Part shown: positions 48,260 through 59,461 of the stretch, piece by piece
How the letters are laid out: each line of letters opens with the position of its first letter
How positions within the stretch are numbered: position 1 is the first letter of the stretch
Source: Blasia pusilla
Lineage: Eukaryota > Marchantiophyta > Marchantiopsida > Blasiales
Reading direction: 5' to 3'
Length of the DNA stretch: 64,000 nt
NCBI GenBank assembly: GCA_050084515.1
Contig: CM114272.1
Span: forward strand, 57,536,001 to 57,600,000
Notes under the pieces: generated by a model
Databases searched by the model: none
Told to the model about the DNA's origin: nothing
The model's input: only the letters and a program-made list of their open reading frames with translations
Translations under genes and position numbers: made by a program

Positions 48260-49360
48260 CCAAGGGTATCAAAAATTTTACCACTTGCATAGAGGAGGCA
48301 AGTTTATCTCTCTTCAAAGGTGGTAAAAGTTTTTTTTATCTCTTGGTAATAGTTTAATATTGCTATGCCATTTGGGTGGTAAGGTTTTTCTTTCTCTTCC
48401 CTGGTTATTGGTTATTTTACCTTGTTAATATTGTAGTGTGAGAAAAGAGAAAGTGACGAAATCACTGAAATCTTTACAAAACTTAGAGATACAAAGTGAC
48501 CTAGTCCCTCCGTGCGCTCACAAAAGAGCTTCGATGGAACTTTAACATGGAGATAACTTGACATACGAGAATGCGCTACCGCTGCAACTCCCGACTATTT
48601 CACTACTCAGGATACTAGGGTTTTTTACCTATTTTTCTTCCTTTCTTTTAATAGAAAATTTTTCTTACCCAGATCCCCGCGTCGTCTTGGCATACCAGAG
48701 GCTGTGCCCCCGGACCCCCGCGCACATCAGAGTGCCCCGCACCCTGATGCAATATAGGATTAGATAATCCTAGTAATGCTACTCCTAAAACCATCTTCTT
48801 CATATTACTATGACTCCTTTGACGTCTAAGTCGGAACCATCAATCTAGGCTTCTCCTCATACAAGGGGGCCGATCAGATTAATGGTGCTCAGAGAAGTGG
48901 ATGTTGAGAATCCAACATATAGGGCCCACAATAGGGATGGTAATGGTTCCTTACCTCTCTCTAAGAGGGTAAATTAAACTCTCCCTAGGTATGGTAATTC
49001 CTTACCTTCTTCCAAGAGTGGTACAATTATTTAATACCATGGTAATATACCCATTGAAATTCTCAAACATGATAAATATTTGTACCACCTTTTAGAGAGG
49101 ATAATTTTACCATGTTAATAGGATGGTAATCTTTATTTTCTCCTCTCATCCATGGTAAGTTTATCCTATCTTAAGACTGGTAAAGTCCATTTTACCACTC
49201 TCCAAAGGTGGTAACTTTACCATGGAATACAAGTGGTAAAATGAGTATCCTCCTTATAAGACATGGTAAAATTACCATGCTCATGGGTTAGTAAATATAT
49301 TTTATCCCTTACAGGGTATGTTCATTATCCATTATTGGTAAATTATGGTAAATTCATTCC
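48260..49360. repeat. cluster of GGTAA/TTACC motifs
   Basis: Between about 48945 and 49355 the pentamer ggtaa or its complement ttacc occurs roughly twenty times, often as catggtaa or as facing pairs such as ggtaactttacc. A smaller group lies at 48270-48440, with 500 bp of unrelated sequence between. The spacing is irregular, so it is not a simple satellite; binding sites of a transposase or a plant GT-type factor, or a decayed array, are possible. Confidence 0.7.
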
Positions 49361-49460
49361 ATGAAATGAATAATCCAAAATTTTATTCTTCAAAAATTTA
49401 AACATAAAATTTTGTGTTGTAAAATTTACAAATAAGTCAAAATATGTATAAGGTCATATG

Positions 49461-49500
49461 TCGTGCACATACACATCACTACACAACATATATTGCTATC
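49461..49500 (+). repeat. dispersed 35-40 bp motif, copy 2
   Basis: Same motif as at 1942-1980 and 53521-53560: tcgtgcacatacacatcact and the following acacaacata. Confidence 0.6.
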
Positions 49501-49611
49501 ACGGAACACACACAGAAACACACATGATCTCATGCTAACTCATGGTATACAAACATCGAGGTGATAAAGTACCAAAATATCTCCAATTGCCAAATCAAGG
49601 ATCACTCTCAC

Positions 49612-49739
49612 AACTCTCTCTCTCTCTTTTCAAACTAAACCCACTCTCTTAATGAGAGGCTTGGTTTATTCACAAGGCAATGAGGACCATAACTCCTCCG
49701 TTTCATGCCTTGAGGTTCAACAAAGAGAGAGAGTGAGTT
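49612..49739. repeat. inverted repeat with CT/GA arms
   Basis: The arm aactctctctctctctttt (49612-49630) pairs with aaagagagagagtgagtt (49722-49739) at 17 of 18 positions across a spacer of about 90 nt. The arms are low-complexity, so chance pairing of microsatellite-like tracts is possible. Confidence 0.6.
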
Positions 49740-52700
49740 CTAAAGCTCTCTCTCCTTGGGTATATCCCCTTTCTTCTCCCACGCTCTTTCCACGATAACC
49801 TATGCTCGCAGGTCATCTTTTTGGCTCATGACGTGTTGTAGGAGGTCAAGGGCCACTTCCCAAAGTGGGAATTCAATATATTTAAAATGATAATCTACCC
49901 GAGATAGTAAGTTTCTCTATATGGCTCCAAATAAGCCAAAACGAAGATGAAACTTGCTCTCTCAGGTTACTCGAGACCACAAAAAATCATCCTTGATCTT
50001 TGGAGGCTGTCCTCCACGTTTATCGAAGGCAATCTACTAGATCTCGTCAATCTATCCTAAAATCTTATCATGATCACTAGCTACTAACTTTGATCAATGG
50101 CTACATCCTTATCCTTACACTCAATCCCTAGATTTATAGATGGTATTGATTCCTTGTATGATCTTCTCTTATGGCTACTACAACGCTACTCGTAGGACTC
50201 AACAAAAGGCTAATCTAGGGTTTGGAGGAGAATAATAGGAGAGGTGGATTGTGAACTACGACCATTTCTCCTATCATCCTCTTCCTCCTGCTCCTCATCA
50301 TCATTAGAGGCGGTCGGATCCTCTTATGGACGTCCTTTGTTCACGACGTCTTTACCACTTGTAAGAAAAAGAGAAACTATCAATATCTACATTTGTATGG
50401 ATTTGGATCCCTATGTGGAGCACTCTTGCATGCTCTTTGGAAATCCCGCCCACAACCAAAACTCATAATAATATTAGATCCATTATATTTAGAATGAAGT
50501 AAACTTGTAAGAAACACCAAGATTAAAACTAACCCCTACTCCAAATGATGGAATTTCTAAAAAAATCTTGGGGGACAACGTATTACGTATGTGTTTGGCC
50601 AAACCCTTGCTCCACTAAAGAAAAAAAATCCAAAATCCAAAGAGTCCAAAAATAATTGCAAAGCCAAAAAATATTTGAATGTCTGTAAAGCATGGGTTTA
50701 ATTTTTTTCCTTCCAAAACAAGGTAAAATTGGTGGAAATTTTCAAAAATTAGGGGAAAAACTAATTGTGAAAAAAAGAGAAGGGAGGTTTGAGGTTTAGG
50801 GGACTTTCTTACTCCTTATTTTTATACAATGTCTTCGAAGTGGTAAAGACGTTATAAAAAAAGGACATACTAGATCCGCCAATCTGGTGTACAATGTTAC
50901 GGATATTATAACCCACAAGGTCCTCAACACATTCCCATTTAATGTCGTTGGAGACATTGTAAATATGATCAAAGGAAAAAGGGGCATTATCATCGTAAAT
51001 TTGGATAGTTTATGATGTCATAGATGCTACACATCCACACTATATATGATGTCTTATAGGGGATAAATGGCTTTACATAACTACATCATAAAGAGTTGTT
51101 TTATGACATCCTAGAGGTCACTATTAACATCATAATTCAAAACCAAAAAGCCCGAAGACTAATTTTGCTAGCTACTTATAAATGTTTGTCAAGAAGGGAG
51201 GAAACCCTACTTGGCCAACTAGATTGGTAATTTTGGCCTCTTCTTGTTCTTGCGTAATGCTCTTGCCAAGCCTTGTTGAAGCCTCCTTGCCATGCGCTTC
51301 TTGATCCTCTTTTGGACCAAAGGGATCCACTCCACTTTGGATATCTGGTTCTTGGATGGAGCTAGATAGACTTCTCATCTTTTCTTCTTTCCTTTCTCCA
51401 CTTTGTGGTCTTCCTTTGCTTGCACTTGGTATCCTAGCGATGATCTTTGGAGGAAGAGGAGGATGATCTCAATCTTCCTCCTCTTCCTTCAAACTCAACT
51501 GATGTAGACAGGTTCAATTTCCAACCTAACCCCTCACTCTCCAACATAGGCAAGTCATTCAAGACTTGGAACATACTTCTTTGATATTCTAGAGATTTGA
51601 AACAACACTAACATGCTTGGCAATCCCAATTACTCAATAGATCTCAAATTGGGACTCTAATTGAGATTGAATATTATATTTATCAATCAATGTCCAAGTT
51701 TGATGTCCATAATTATTCCATCTCGACTTGGGTTCATGTCAAGACCCCAATGTCAACCTCTCAATCCATCTTGTGCCCTTTAATCACCCTCATGGTTCCC
51801 AAAATGGGGTTCAAATTTCTAGTGAGATTTCAAGCATCATTGGACACCGTCCCCCTCGTAAATATTTCTAGAGATCTCCACCCCTCCCTATATCTAGGGA
51901 AGTCCTCTTAGGCCACTCTTTGGGCCCTCAAATCAACTATCATTCCAACAACTTAGGGTAGTTTCCAAACCAGTGTTCATGCGTTTGTCCAGATTTTTAG
52001 TGTGTTGGAATCAAATTCTCACAAGCTTTCTAATGCCACCTTATTCATTCCAAACTAAACTTTGATCTAGCCATTATAACCTCAAACATGGAGATCCCCC
52101 AAATGCTCAATCAGGTTCCAAGCTAGGATGGAATCTTCTTAGGGCCCTATCTTGTGGGATTTGATATTTTCTCAAATCTTGCTTGACATTTGGTCCCGTT
52201 TTGCTACGTCAAAACCCCATCAATCTAAGATATTCATCAAGGCTCATGTCTCACTTCTGCAACTTATGTCTCATTCGTGACACTCCGATATATTTCCATA
52301 TCATTGTGTGTATACTAAACGCATGAATCCGCATAATGCTATGCGTTGGCGCACATTTTTTTATGAGGGTCGCGATGGTTGCAATCCAATATGACTAATG
52401 TGGAGGATCAAGAGGATTTCAAAGTTAAAACTAGATTGAATCGATGTAGCTAGAGTTAAGAGAGGAAGGAAATTAGTAAATAAATATTTACTTGCATGGA
52501 AAGGTAATGACCTAGGTGAGAGAATATGAGAACTAAAGAATAATCTCATCCATGTTCAAGAAATTCTAGATGATTTTAGAAGTTGAGAATTTTAAAGAAG
52601 CTAGACAATCAGATTTTGGTTTTGCATATAGCTGGAGCACAATAGCATAGTTTGGAGAATTTTGACTAGCTAAAGTTTTCCTTGGAGTAAGACATTAATG

Positions 52701-53520
52701 GCATAAGGAGACTTGGAAGTTCCAAGAATTCAAGAAGTTTCATTTTCCTTGAATGAGAAATAAGTTTTGTATATTTTTAGTGGGATGCATATCATAAGTG
52801 AATTTAGCACCACTTGTCTATTACGTTGAACTTCTTACATTAGATGATTGAATTTGACACAAGTTACTATACAATATAGAATCTAAATATCATAAACTTA
52901 GAAAGATATATTAAGCTAGGTTATATTAAATGGTTTAGGCTCAGATTGTCAAATGGATGGAAGTTTGAATTACGACTCAAATATTCAAATTCAACCAACA
53001 AAGAAGATTTTCTTGTTGGATCTTTAAGTTCAAAGTTCTTCATCTACACCAAGTTATATCTTCTCTTTCATTCTTATATCTAAATTTATCAAACTCCTCT
53101 CAAAACTCTTTCTCAAATGAGGAGAAAGTCTATACCAAGTGAGTAAGTCATGTTTTCTATTAACAACCTTACAACTTCTATGATGTCTTCTTGCTCTCAA
53201 AATGTACTTAATCTTCCCTTGCAAGTTACTCTAGATCAAAATGATCCCTAACATTGCATATGACGTATAACACTCCTTTTGAGCTAATTACTAAGAAGCA
53301 ACATGCTCTTGCATCTTCAATCAAATTAAGATTGTCAAGAATCTGGTCTAAAGATATAAACCCAACCCTATTCCAAAAATTGTGGGTCATATGATCCAAA
53401 ACCACATCATGCCACAAAAGACTCATTAAAAGGTAACTAATATGAGGATTACCTTACCATTCGCCACTTCAAAAAACACGCTCAATGGGTCATCCTCACC
53501 TAAAACACACAATCGGCCTT
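49740..53520. other. AT-rich region, no gene seen
   Basis: No frame above about 75 codons has a supportable start or family signature. No element ends were recognised. Confidence 0.55.
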
Positions 53521-53560
53521 GTCGTGCGCATACATATCGCTACACAACATACATCGCTCG
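53521..53560 (+). repeat. dispersed 35-40 bp motif, copy 3
   Basis: Third copy (tcgtgcgcatacatatcgct...) of the motif at 1942 and 49461. It lies just outside the 3' end of the gypsy coding region, which may hint at what element the motif belongs to. Confidence 0.55.
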
Positions 53561-53733
53561 TCACATCTACACCACACAACACCGATCTTCCCCACACACG
53601 GGTCGATCCACACATGTACAAAAATGGACTCATACATATACATGGAGATCACACAACCGCCCCCCTAGTTGGCAGTTGGATCCTCCTAACTCCAGATAGA
53701 AAATATCACATCTCTCTGACATGACCTACAACC

Positions 53734-54162
53734 CTATACACATCTCGGACACATCCATCGTCCCGTGGGAACCACATCAAGAGGGGGGGTCAGACATGAC
53801 ATATGCCACCCTCGAGAACAACCATCACATACCAACATGGTGGCTGCACCCCTTGCAGATCCACACAACATACACCTCAAGCCTGCAGGTACCACTGCCA
53901 AGCTTGGATCCATCGTCCCATCTATGTTCGGAAGATGACATGGCGCACAATTGCGCACATGATCCTTCCAAACCATACCATCTCGTCCCTCCAACATGAG
54001 GACTCCGGTCAGTAATACCTCGCGCACACGTAGGGATCGCGGCGCCTGCGATGTGACATCTAGCGCCGTGGGTGCCGCTTTCTGTAAATACACGTAATCT
54101 CCAGGATGAAACCTCCTAATCCCTGGACGATAACCTCCTCCACGAATGGTCGCGTACCTCAA
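53734..54162 (-). pseudogene. integrase C-terminus with terminal PHD finger
   Basis: This 142-codon frame is the last part of pol and ends at a stop directly after the finger. Residues 10-70 are the usual gypsy integrase C-terminal region (RFHPGDYVYL, then VWKDHVRNC). Residues 97-141 form an intact C4HC3 PHD finger: C97, C100, C112, C115, H120, C123, C138 and C141, with the conserved CDGC...GWH, PPL and W.CP.C features. Chromoviral gypsy elements carry a chromodomain in this position, where it directs integration to marked histones; a PHD finger could do the same. The finger resembles the type found next to CDGCxRGWH in chromatin proteins, but its ligand cannot be read from sequence. The frame itself is uninterrupted. 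Confidence 0.88.
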
Positions 54163-54186
54163 TGTATCTCTATGCTGGGCAATAGC

Positions 54187-55137
54187 TTAGTTCTCAAAGG
54201 CCATAGGCATAACTCTACGAAAAACTTCTGCCCTCTGAGAACATGCTTGCACCCACACATCTGGATCATCAAGATCTAACACCTCGGCCATGTCACGTCG
54301 AATCGCTGCAGGTAAATCTGGCTCTCTCCCAAAGAGCAAAAAGTATGGTGAAAATGACGCCAAGGATGCCTGCCGACTAAAGCAATAACCCATAGCCAAC
54401 CATGGCAACTGTAGGTCCCACTCCCTCAACTGTCCTCGTTGCAAGCCATACTTGCGCAATCCTCTTTTCACCGTCTGTACCACTCTCTCCGCCAATCAGG
54501 ATGATCCCTCAGGATGATCCCTGTACCATCCGCCTCAGGATGATCCCTAGACGTGGTGCGGTGATCTATCAGTGCCAGATCACACAAGGCCTGAAACTCT
54601 CCCCTGAACTCGGTACCCTGGTCAGTCAACACCTCCGCCGGTGCACCAAAGTGACTAAGCACCCGATCTAGAAACGCATAAGCTGTTCCCTTGCTCGCCT
54701 TGTCTGGTAGTGCCACCAACTCTATCCACTTGGAGAAATGCTCCACCATGACCAACACGTACCTATGATGACGCCCTGTCAATGGCAAAGGTCCCGCAAA
54801 GTCTAAACTCCATCGATAACCTAAACCCATAATCGGCAAAGGATGTAACTGCGGAGTGGGAGCATTGAAGGATGCTCGCATGATCTCATCACATACCATA
54901 CATCCGCCACAAAGCTGTACCCCAAAGTATGCATGCCGCGCCACCAATATCAACCTGGAGTAAGTTGGCACGCTTTACTCCGAAATTTCCCAACTCCTCA
55001 TGGGCATGTCGACTACACGTGCTCTGGGAAGGATGAGGTACCACTCGTATCCTACCATCTCCCCATACCCGCAAAATGTGAGTCCCTTCCACCGAACCTC
55101 TTGGCTCTCTGTAGGATCCGATCCCGCTCCCTAGCAC
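54187..55137 (-). pseudogene. gypsy integrase, zinc-binding and catalytic domains, with 29-nt insertion
   Basis: The HHCC module is seen as HAHEELGNFG and CGGCMVCD, split by a frameshift near 54970. The catalytic core follows, with D at 54801-54803 (WSLDFAG) and D at 54621-54623 (VLTDQGTEF). HPEADG is reached at about 54527; the sequence then breaks and resumes at 54495 with AERVVQTVKRG, whose Glu (54487-54489) is the third catalytic residue. The intervening 54496-54524 is a 29-nt insertion built from copies of tcaggatgatccct (plus strand 54496, 54509, 54535). The enzyme would have joined element cDNA to the genome; this copy cannot. Confidence 0.88.
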
Positions 55138-55720
55138 TCACTGTGCTCGCTATGACGCCAGTGCGCAAGAACTCCACAACCTCCACGTCGTCATGGATAT
55201 CACGACCACATGTCGCCTCCTCACTGACCTCCGGATCCAAAGACTCATCATCCAACCCCACCACTGGAGTCATCACCTGTGGCTGACCTACCATAGTCAA
55301 CCAACAAAGATAGGCAGATGCATGCCAACCGGGCACCATCTCCTCATCACTCTCTCCGTGCCATCGAGCTCCCGTGACGTCTCTCTGACTCGGACATGGG
55401 TTACGACTCAACCCATCGGCATCCTGGCTCACCCGACCTGGCCTATGAACCACCTCAAACTCATACTCCTGTAGTAATAGAGCCCACCTCGCAAGCTTTC
55501 CCGTAAGCTTGTCGGACTCCATCAACCACCTCAACGGCTGATGATCAGTGATAAGTGTGAAAGGGTTGCCGAATAAATAGCACCTAAAATGTGCCACGGC
55601 CCACACTGCAGCCAAGCACTCTCCCTTATAGGAGCTGTACTTTGCCTCTGCAATGTTGTTCGATCGACTCGCGTAAGCCACAACGAACTCCCTCTCCTCG
55701 TCATCCCTCTGAGTAAGCAC
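55052..55720 (-). pseudogene. gypsy RNase H domain and linker
   Basis: The first 113 codons are a Ty3-type RNase H: YASRSNNIAEAKYSSYKGE with the catalytic Glu, then FTLITDHQPLRWL with Asp, and DADGLSR with the last Asp. The remaining 110 codons are an acidic linker leading toward the integrase. RNase H removes RNA from the RNA-DNA hybrid during reverse transcription. This frame is one of the longest uninterrupted pieces of the element. Confidence 0.92.
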
Positions 55721-55838
55721 TTTGCTCCTAGACCCAACATGCTCTAACCGTATGTAATCGAATGGGCGACCCTAACCGGGTCTCTGTAAAATGGGTGAGG
55801 ACGTCAACTGTCCCTGAGCTCTGAAATGCTCGCTCCGA

Positions 55839-56818
55839 TCATCTCCCCACAACCACACACTGATCAAGTCTCGTCAACAAGGTCAAAGACTTTGCGATCG
55901 CACTAAAACCCTTGACATACCGTCGATAGAAGTTCGCCAGTCCAAGAAATGCTCGGACTCGACTCACATCTATAGGGCGTGGAATCTGCGCAATAGCCTC
56001 TACCTTCGTCTGCTGAACGCCTAACCCACTCGGGTATATGGTGTGTCCCAAGTACTCAATCTGCTCTGAAAGAATCTGACTTGCTGGATGTAACTTCAGT
56101 CCATGTAATCGCAATCGCCAAACACCTCCTCCAAGTGTCGCTCATGCTCCTCAACCGTGGGAATCAAGATAAGAATATCATCTATGTAACATCGCACAAA
56201 ATCCAAGCCAGCCAGTAATCCTATCCATCACTCTCTGAAACTCCGCAGCGCGTTCTTCAACCCAAATGGTAAGAACCGCCATCGATACAAGCAATCTCTC
56301 CCGAACCGATCTATCCCCTGAATCACGCCGTCTTTCCCTGTCCTCCAACCCGATAGGAAGGCGATGATAGCCAAGACGGAGATCTAACGTCATCAAGATC
56401 TTTGCATGCCCTACCGCATCAAAGATCTTCTCGAGAGTAGGCATGGCATACCGATCGACCTCGTCTGCCGGTTGATAGGACGGTAATCTCCACACATCCG
56501 CCTATCCGCCCAATTGCCATACATATCCTTCTTCGCCGCATGATGGTGGGCGGATGCATACTCCCCATGTGATAACTCCACAAGTCCCGCCTCCAACAAG
56601 TTCGACTCTGCTCTGAATCAAGGCTCGCTCCATATCAGAATACCAGCAGAGGGTCGACGAAAGATTGGCGTATCACTAGCCAACTCAATCCGTATCCGGG
56701 ACCCTTCAGCGTACCCAAGTCTCTCATCTGAAGGCAAAACAAGTGACATGCCCTCGCAGAAACCTATGAACTCCGTCGCTCTCCTCCTATCAACTTGAGA
56801 CCTATCACAGGCTCCCAA
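55839..56818 (-). pseudogene. gypsy reverse transcriptase, frameshifted
   Basis: Pieces in at least three frames give the full RT order: SRIRIELASDTPIFRR, KKDMYGNWADRRMCGDYRPINR, RYAMPTLEKIFDAV, ILMTLDLRLGYHRLPI (catalytic Asp), then CYIDDILIL with the YIDD box at 56177-56188, and the thumb LHGLKLHP...EYLGHTI and VRAFLGLANFYRRYVKGFS. No single frame covers the domain. Motif spacing is normal, so the damage is by small indels, not large deletions. Confidence 0.92.
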
Positions 56819-57129
56819 GTCTCCATCGTGACCTCACTCGGAGAGAGGCGCAACCTCCGGCTTTGGTTGCTATGTAGCAACCCTAGCCACCTCCGCAATG
56901 ACCACTCCACTCGACCTCCTACACCATGCTCCACATCCAAAAATGAACATGTGCTACTCTAGCCGCCTTCGCACTCTGCTCGCCGAACGCGCCCCGGGAA
57001 GTCCATGGGTGCCTATCTCTCCTCGTCTCGCCCTTGACCAATGCCTGTCTGAGACCACGTGAGGCGGTGGTCCAACTTCGTGGGCGTGACGGTATGGATG
57101 ACACTCGCATCCGTCTCTGCTCAGCCATA
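56819..57129 (-). other. linker between methyltransferase and reverse transcriptase
   Basis: About 300 bp with open pieces in several frames and no recognised domain. It is probably the polyprotein spacer between the methyltransferase motif X and the RT. Confidence 0.5.
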
Positions 57130-58035
57130 CCTAGGTGACTATCCATGTGAGACGATTGAGGTCCATCGCCGCCCCAAACACTGTCTCCGTGATGCCTCGG
57201 TCATCCCGGCACCGCCCGTAGTACGGTAGTGAACCCCATGGCGGCGCTCGCTCTCATCCGGGCTCAGAGGCTCCTCCAATACCGGTCACCTCATCCCAAA
57301 TCATACCAGCCCTCACGGACGAAAGGCATGGGATGCTGGGAAGCTCACCAACGTAGGTAAGGCTGCCCTCAACTCCCCCATCCTATTGGACGTGGCCAAT
57401 GGTGGTCTATCATCGCGTGTCACCACCTAAAATCGACGCCCTCAGTCCAAAATAGCATCCACCGTGAGATGTGGTGCTCTTTGGACTCCACTGTAGGCTC
57501 GACTCAGTACCTCTGATGGTATCAGGTTCGTCCACCATAGTCGTGGACGATGGGCACGTGACCCAACTCTCGCTGCATCTAACAACACAGCCGGTCCCAA
57601 CCAGGACCTCACCTGATGTACACTCGTCATCACACGTGCACGAGTATCTCCCAACAACGGCACGTTCTCCAAAATGTACGCGTTGGAGAACATATTTGAC
57701 TCTCCTGCAAGTGTCGTAATACTCGCAGCATCTCCCAAAACATCCCTGACCTCGGATTCTGCAATCCAAATCCTCGGCCAGCTGATGAATGACCCTGACA
57801 TGGCCATCCAGCAATCACCAAATGAATGGTGCCAACTCTATCAGAATCCTGCGCCCCACCAACGATATGTCGGCGGGGTGGCGTAGGCCGGTATCCCGTC
57901 ATCGCAGATACCGACAACAACTCAGAATACCTCTGGACCAATCTCGCCACGTGACGTAATGATACTCGCCGCGCGGTCTCATCTCTCTCCACATCCGGTG
58001 CTAATCCCTCCAAAGAGATCTAACACCCTAACATC
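57130..58035 (-). pseudogene. cytosine-5 DNA methyltransferase domain (DNMT3/DRM-like) inside gypsy pol
   Basis: The ordered motifs of a C5 DNA methyltransferase are readable across frames. Motif I RVLDLFGGISTGC (58029-57991) binds S-adenosylmethionine. Part of motif II, VERDETARR, follows almost at once. Motif IV HLVIAGWPCQGHSS has the catalytic Cys codon at 57798-57800, and RSGMFWEMLRVLRHLQ follows. Motif VI is YILENVPLL (ENV at 57661-57669). Motif VIII is LLDAARVGSRAHRPRLWWTN (57564-57532), close to the DNMT3/DRM consensus DAKEVSAAHRxRYFWGN. Motif X reads SRRQCLG then AMDLNRLTW (57166-57143). It lies between protease and RT in the same orientation, so it belongs to the element. Frameshifts and a deletion between motifs I and II make it inactive here. 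Assignment to the DNMT3/DRM branch rests on motifs I and VIII only. Confidence 0.88.
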
Positions 58036-58411
58036 CTCCTCTGGGCACTGCCACACAACAGTGTGGTATCTAGTGGGGTCATCGTCTCACTCCAAGAGCC
58101 CGACGCCACGTGACTCTCGCTGCTCTGGGATAAAAACATGACTCACGCTTTGCCTCACGAGGTCGTCGGCACTCCTCTGTAGCTCTCAGTCGTACCCCAT
58201 AATGGTGAAGAGGCATCGCTAACATGGGAAGAGACACCCGCCATGGCCTGTCTCTCAGTGGGACTATCCGCTACTGGGACATCCTACGCATGTGCGTTCC
58301 CCTCCAACAACTCTCCTGGCCAGCTAACACTACCTGTGAAAGCCGCCAACGTGGTCACTGACTCGCCTCGTGATCGACCATCTCGCCCCGCAAAGCGCAC
58401 GGGTAATCGAC

Positions 58412-59251
58412 TCATCCGACCGTCACCGACCGCCATCCTGGCCGATAAGCAATGGTCTCCTCCCAGAAGTCAAGGATGAATCCTAGGGGATATAACACTG
58501 TACTCCCCACCAACACATCGTACGACTCAGCTGGAGTCGTAATCGCACGTGTGCGTACCATAGCACTATCCGTCGCATGCTCTGGCTGGACTCTGATAAC
58601 AATCTCCTGTCGAGTCATATACTGAGTGGGTGATACGCCCCCAATCGAGGTCTGTATCTGGAAGGGACAAGGCTCAATGTCGGCCTTCCGTAACCCTAAC
58701 GCTAAACACGCCACCTTCCCTAACATCAAGGGTTGCGCTCCCGAATCAAGTAGGACGCGCTGCGGGTGGTATACCGTCCCCGTCGGACTAACCAAGCGAA
58801 ATACTCCAGCTCGGTTATCCAGTATCACTACTCCAGGTGTCACCACTGCTCGCTCTATGGCCGTTCGAGCTGGCATATCTACCAACTTCACCGCCGCCGC
58901 ATGCCATGACTCTGTGGGGAACGTCCCAAGCACCGGCTCTGAGGGCAAGTCCACCACCTCCTCAACTACCTCTGAACAAGAAGTAGTCATCTCTCCACGC
59001 TCACACAACGTGGCGGCCAACCGGAACACCTCAGCTGGTCCAACTCCCAACGTCGCCAACTCTATGGCGGAAAATAACGGAGTCTGGCTCACTCTAGTGG
59101 CCACCTCCAACACTATAGTCGACACTGACTCCACTCGAGCCCGCATAGGAGTTGTCACTCCAACTCCTCGTGACGTGGACGTAGGTGCCTGAACGGTAGG
59201 CACCGCTGGTCGTCGAGGCACCATCGATGGTGTGTGTAGTGCCTCTGACAA
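58412..59251 (-). pseudogene. gypsy aspartic protease region
   Basis: The last 140 codons form a retropepsin-like domain: VLLDSGAQPLML with the catalytic Asp at 58745-58747, and YDVLVGSTVLYPLGFILDF near the end. The preceding 140 codons are a Thr/Val/Ala-rich linker. The protease cuts the polyprotein. This frame is uninterrupted. Confidence 0.85.
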
Positions 59252-59461
59252 TGTGAACGACTGTGGAACCCTGGCCTACCGCCCATCGGTCCCCTCTGGT
59301 GGGTCAATCTCAACTCCACCTCTCGATGGCTCGGTGCCTCTCGCAGCACCCCGAGTCACCACTGCAGCTGCCTCAACCTGGGCTGCACTACACATGAATC
59401 CCATATTGGAGAGATCCTCACCGGTCGAGTAAGAGATAGAGATCGGAGTCACACTAGCCGC

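Noticed and set aside
48945-49355. GGTAA cluster considered as a CRISPR-like or satellite array
   Set aside because: Spacing is irregular, orientation is mixed, and the context is a plant nuclear genome.
57410-57814. Alternative minus-strand frame across the methyltransferase region
   Set aside because: A Cys-rich shadow of the frame that carries motifs VI and VIII.
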